DNA from: an uncultured Bacteroidales bacterium
Lineage (GTDB): Bacteria > Bacteroidota > Bacteroidia > Bacteroidales > Paludibacteraceae
Assembly (NCBI GenBank): GCA_937915765.1
Contig: CALGHE010000029.1
Location: 1-43,169, forward strand
Direction of reading: 5' to 3'
Length of the DNA stretch: 43,169 bases
The translations under genes were made by a program, and so were the position numbers. The notes beneath the pieces were generated by a model. That model was not told the origin of the DNA, ran no database searches, and worked only from the letters and a program-made list of their open reading frames with translations. Below, one piece after another: positions 40,755 through 43,169 of this stretch (positions are counted from its first letter, which is position 1; each line of letters starts with the position of its first letter).

Positions 40755-41174
40755 ATGACAACGTTTGAAAGCGAAATAAAGAAGGTTGAGTGTGACGACA
40801 AAGTGATTTTTGACACTTTGTCTAATCTGAATAATTTGGAGAAGATTATAGACAGGATTCCGCGGGATAAAATTAAAGACCTCGAATACGATTGCGACTC
40901 ATGCAGCTTTTCAGTTGACCCGGTCGGCAAGGTAGGTTTGAGGATTGTGGACAGAGAGCCTTGCAAAACTATAAAGTTCGGGGCGGACAATGCTCCGGTT
41001 GACTTTAATCTGTGGCTTCAGGTGAAGCAGGTTGCAGAGAACGACTCTCGCATAAAGGTCACGATGAAGGCGGAACTGCCGATGATGTTGAAAATGATGG
41101 CTTCTAAACCGCTGACCGAATTTGTCAATAAACTTGCAGAGGCGCTTTCTCAGTTGCCGTACAAGTCGATTTGA
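40755..41174 (+). CDS. START/SRPBCC-like small protein
   Basis: The 139-residue protein has the pattern of SRPBCC helix-grip proteins: VFDTLSNLNNLEKIIDRIP near the N-terminus, alternating strands (SFSVDPVGKVGLRIVDREP, DFNLWLQVKQV, RIKVTMKAELP) and a long C-terminal helix (LTEFVNKLAEALSQLPY). There is no signal peptide. Such folds bind hydrophobic ligands, but the ligand here is unknown. It lies between pyrE and an outer-membrane protein gene. Confidence 0.75.
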   Translation: MTTFESEIKKVECDDKVIFDTLSNLNNLEKIIDRIPRDKIKDLEYDCDSCSFSVDPVGKVGLRIVDREPCKTIKFGADNAPVDFNLWLQVKQVAENDSRIKVTMKAELPMMLKMMASKPLTEFVNKLAEALSQLPYKSI

Positions 41175-41255
41175 GATAATCGCGCCGCCTCTGACTATGC
41201 GCGTTGGCGGATTAATATTGCGGACTGACTCAGTCTCTTATCTAATGTTTGTAAA

Positions 41256-43019
41256 ATGAAACGTATTGCATCTTTTTTTACGGCTGTAGCCTTAGCGGGT
41301 TTGCCGGTTATGGCTCAGACGGATATGGGCAAGGTCGAGACCGACACCACAATTTCGAGAGATATTGAGGTTGTGAAGGAGTATAATCCGGTTATCAGGG
41401 AAGCCGGCAAGGTGAACACCATGCCAGAACTAAGGGACGTTGACACCAAGAAGATAAAGACAGACTACTCTATATGGACTCTTCCGACCACTCCTGTTTC
41501 TGAGGTTATTCCTACGCTTGATTATGCGGAGGCCAGCACGCCTGTGCCGCAGGATGTGCACGAGGGGTTTGTGCGTGTAGGCGGGGGAAATTACACTTCT
41601 TTCCTCGGCGAGGTGTACACTCCGTTGTATAAGGACGGAAGTTATTTGATAGATTTTTACGGCAAGCATAATTCGTCGTTTGGAGATATAGAGCTTACGA
41701 AGGATATGTATCCGTCTCTTTACAGAAATCTGGAGTCCGACGCTTTGTTCAATGACAATAAAGCTAAGGTGGCGTTCCTCAAAGGCATAAGGAACAGCGA
41801 GTTTAGCGCCTTTGTGGATTTTGGCTATAACAGGTTTAATTATTATGGATACGACTCGTTCAAGGATTCGTTAGCCAATAATGCTAAACTGAATTTGTCT
41901 GACGACTACAAGGAACAGGCTTTTACGAACTTTAACGTGAACGCGCGTTATAGGGCAAAGGATTTCGTAGGAAAGTGGAAGTATGATGTGCAGACTAATT
42001 ATCAGCTGTTTCACAATAGGAACAGCCTTAGCGAGCATACGATTTACACTAATTTCCAAGGTGTTTACCGTATGGAAACCTCCATGCTGGGGCTGAATGT
42101 TGATATGTACAACATCTTTATGAGCAGGCCGGACTCTTCGGAATTTTTCAGATTCGGGGCTTCTGATAATTTGCACAGTTACACAGTGCTGAAGCTTAAT
42201 CCGAAATATACTTTTGAGGGCAAGTCCGGAATGATGCAGATTGGTGTCATCGGAACATTTTGCATGGGGCAGGGAAGACCTGGTTCTGTGATGCCGGATA
42301 TTTATGGACATGTTCAGGTTATCGACAAGAAATGGTATGTCTATGCCGGTGTGTCGGGCGATTTCGTGGTGAACAGTTATCGCAATGTCACCATGAACAA
42401 CCGTTACGTTTCGCCGGATGTTCGTGTAGAAGACACTTATGTGCCGATAGATATTTATGCAGGAACAAAGATAAAATTCTTCAACCAGCTTGCGGTTGAC
42501 CTGAATATCGGCTATAAGGTTGTGAGCAACCCTTATTTCTTCGTGAACAGGCGTACGGTGGATTCTGTCGCGGCTTCTGCTTACCACAATATTTATGACG
42601 TGGTGTATTGTGAAGACGCCGGGCTGTTTAACGCCGGGATGGGTATCAAGTACAAGTGGAGAGACAAGGCGGACTTCGCAGTGAAGATGAAGGTTAACAA
42701 GTGGTCGTTAGAGAAGGACGAGACCCCGTGGATGCAGCCTAAGTTTGAACTGTCCGCAACGTCGTCATATCTTCCGACAGACTATCTGCGATTCAATATA
42801 GCCTATCATTTGGCGACAGGCAGAGAGGCTTTGGTTCATGGAGGCAGTTTGGAAATGAACGACGTGCATGACCTTAGCATCGGGGCAAACTATAAGGTGC
42901 TAAGTTTTGCCGACATATTTTTGAATCTGAACAACATATTATGTCAGGAGTACGAAAGTTGGTACGGATACACATCGCAAGGCTTTAACATCATGGGCGG
43001 CGTTTCGATAGTGTTTTAA
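41256..43019 (+). CDS. Outer-membrane beta-barrel protein, TonB-receptor-like without plug
   Basis: The 587-residue protein has a signal peptide (LPVMAQ) and a short N-terminal segment (ISRDIEVVKEYNPVIREAGKVNTMPELRD). A long run of amphipathic strands follows, ending in a C-terminal aromatic residue (GGVSIVF), the usual barrel terminus. The N-terminal region is short and no TonB plug domain is visible. It resembles conserved Bacteroidota barrels often annotated as TonB-dependent receptors. The substrate is unknown. It follows the START-like gene by 81 bp and has a terminator at 43060. Confidence 0.8.
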   Translation: MKRIASFFTAVALAGLPVMAQTDMGKVETDTTISRDIEVVKEYNPVIREAGKVNTMPELRDVDTKKIKTDYSIWTLPTTPVSEVIPTLDYAEASTPVPQDVHEGFVRVGGGNYTSFLGEVYTPLYKDGSYLIDFYGKHNSSFGDIELTKDMYPSLYRNLESDALFNDNKAKVAFLKGIRNSEFSAFVDFGYNRFNYYGYDSFKDSLANNAKLNLSDDYKEQAFTNFNVNARYRAKDFVGKWKYDVQTNYQLFHNRNSLSEHTIYTNFQGVYRMETSMLGLNVDMYNIFMSRPDSSEFFRFGASDNLHSYTVLKLNPKYTFEGKSGMMQIGVIGTFCMGQGRPGSVMPDIYGHVQVIDKKWYVYAGVSGDFVVNSYRNVTMNNRYVSPDVRVEDTYVPIDIYAGTKIKFFNQLAVDLNIGYKVVSNPYFFVNRRTVDSVAASAYHNIYDVVYCEDAGLFNAGMGIKYKWRDKADFAVKMKVNKWSLEKDETPWMQPKFELSATSSYLPTDYLRFNIAYHLATGREALVHGGSLEMNDVHDLSIGANYKVLSFADIFLNLNNILCQEYESWYGYTSQGFNIMGGVSIVF

Positions 43020-43059
43020 GGGAATATTAGCACGGTTATAGAGAAATAGGTTAGGAATT

Positions 43060-43086
43060 GGGAGGGTTTGAAACTCTCCCTTTTTT
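43060..43086 (+). terminator. Terminator of the beta-barrel gene
   Basis: GGGAGGGTT pairs with AACTCTCCC (including one G-U pair) around a very tight loop, followed by six T. Confidence 0.8.
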
Positions 43087-43147
43087 ATTGAGACCTATTG
43101 ATAAGGTTTTAGCACCTGATTATACATCGGCTGTCCGATAAAATGTG

Positions 43148-43155
43148 TACTTTTG
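43148..43155 (+). promoter_or_regulatory. -7 box of a gene beyond the window
   Basis: TACTTTTG near the right edge probably belongs to the next rightward gene. The ATGs right after it lie too close to the box to be convincing starts. Confidence 0.45.
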
Positions 43156-43169
43156 CCCATGGTTATGTT

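Overview
The window looks like a chromosomal segment of a Bacteroidota bacterium, most likely order Bacteroidales. Three things point there: a complete type IX secretion (T9SS) core, PorP-GldK-GldL-GldM-GldN, plus GldJ; many intergenic -7 boxes of the Bacteroidota type (TAnnTTTG); and secreted enzymes ending in T9SS type-A sorting domains. A gut or other plant-fibre habitat is an inference from the xylanases. No rRNA, tRNA, CRISPR array, integrase or transposase was recognised.

Layout. (1) 1-2215: an unrecognised secreted protein sits behind a decayed copy of the yebC promoter and start, followed by intact yebC. A probable structured small RNA lies on the minus strand with its own promoter and terminator. 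(2) 2274-7581, minus: an operon of murF, a small membrane protein, an LTA-synthase-like phosphotransferase, an M.HhaI-like C5 cytosine methyltransferase without a nuclease partner, and a radical SAM protein. (3) 7685-9265, minus: gldJ. (4) 9473-13803, plus: an operon of folP, cdaA (c-di-AMP synthase), lolD, a DUF4197 lipoprotein, comF and a small lipoprotein. (5) 13964-20279, minus: two giant xylanolytic genes, GH11-GH11-CBM6-GH8 and esterase-GH11-CBM6, both with T9SS sorting domains. They share a 764-bp block that appears identical at DNA level. (6) 20854-25573: guaA and dprA (minus) and class I fumarase (plus), with two related palindromic intergenic repeats. (7) 26000-35853, plus: the T9SS region, with an OmpA/beta-propeller protein, three PorP/SprF paralogues, a DUF2795 protein and gldKLMN. 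(8) 36011-43019: leuS, thiE (minus), pyrE, a START-like protein and an outer-membrane beta-barrel protein.

How it fits together. The xylanases of region 5 carry the C-terminal signals read by the secretion machine of region 7, so cargo and exporter lie about 6 kb apart. GldJ and GldK are the lipoproteins of that machine. The other genes are mostly housekeeping: cell wall, folate, purine and pyrimidine synthesis, the TCA cycle, tRNA charging and DNA uptake. The least explained parts are the yebC 5' duplication with its orphan gene, the minus-strand RNA, the solitary methyltransferase inside a cell-wall operon, the identical xylanase blocks and the paired palindromic repeats. All calls come from reading the sequence by eye, without database searches.
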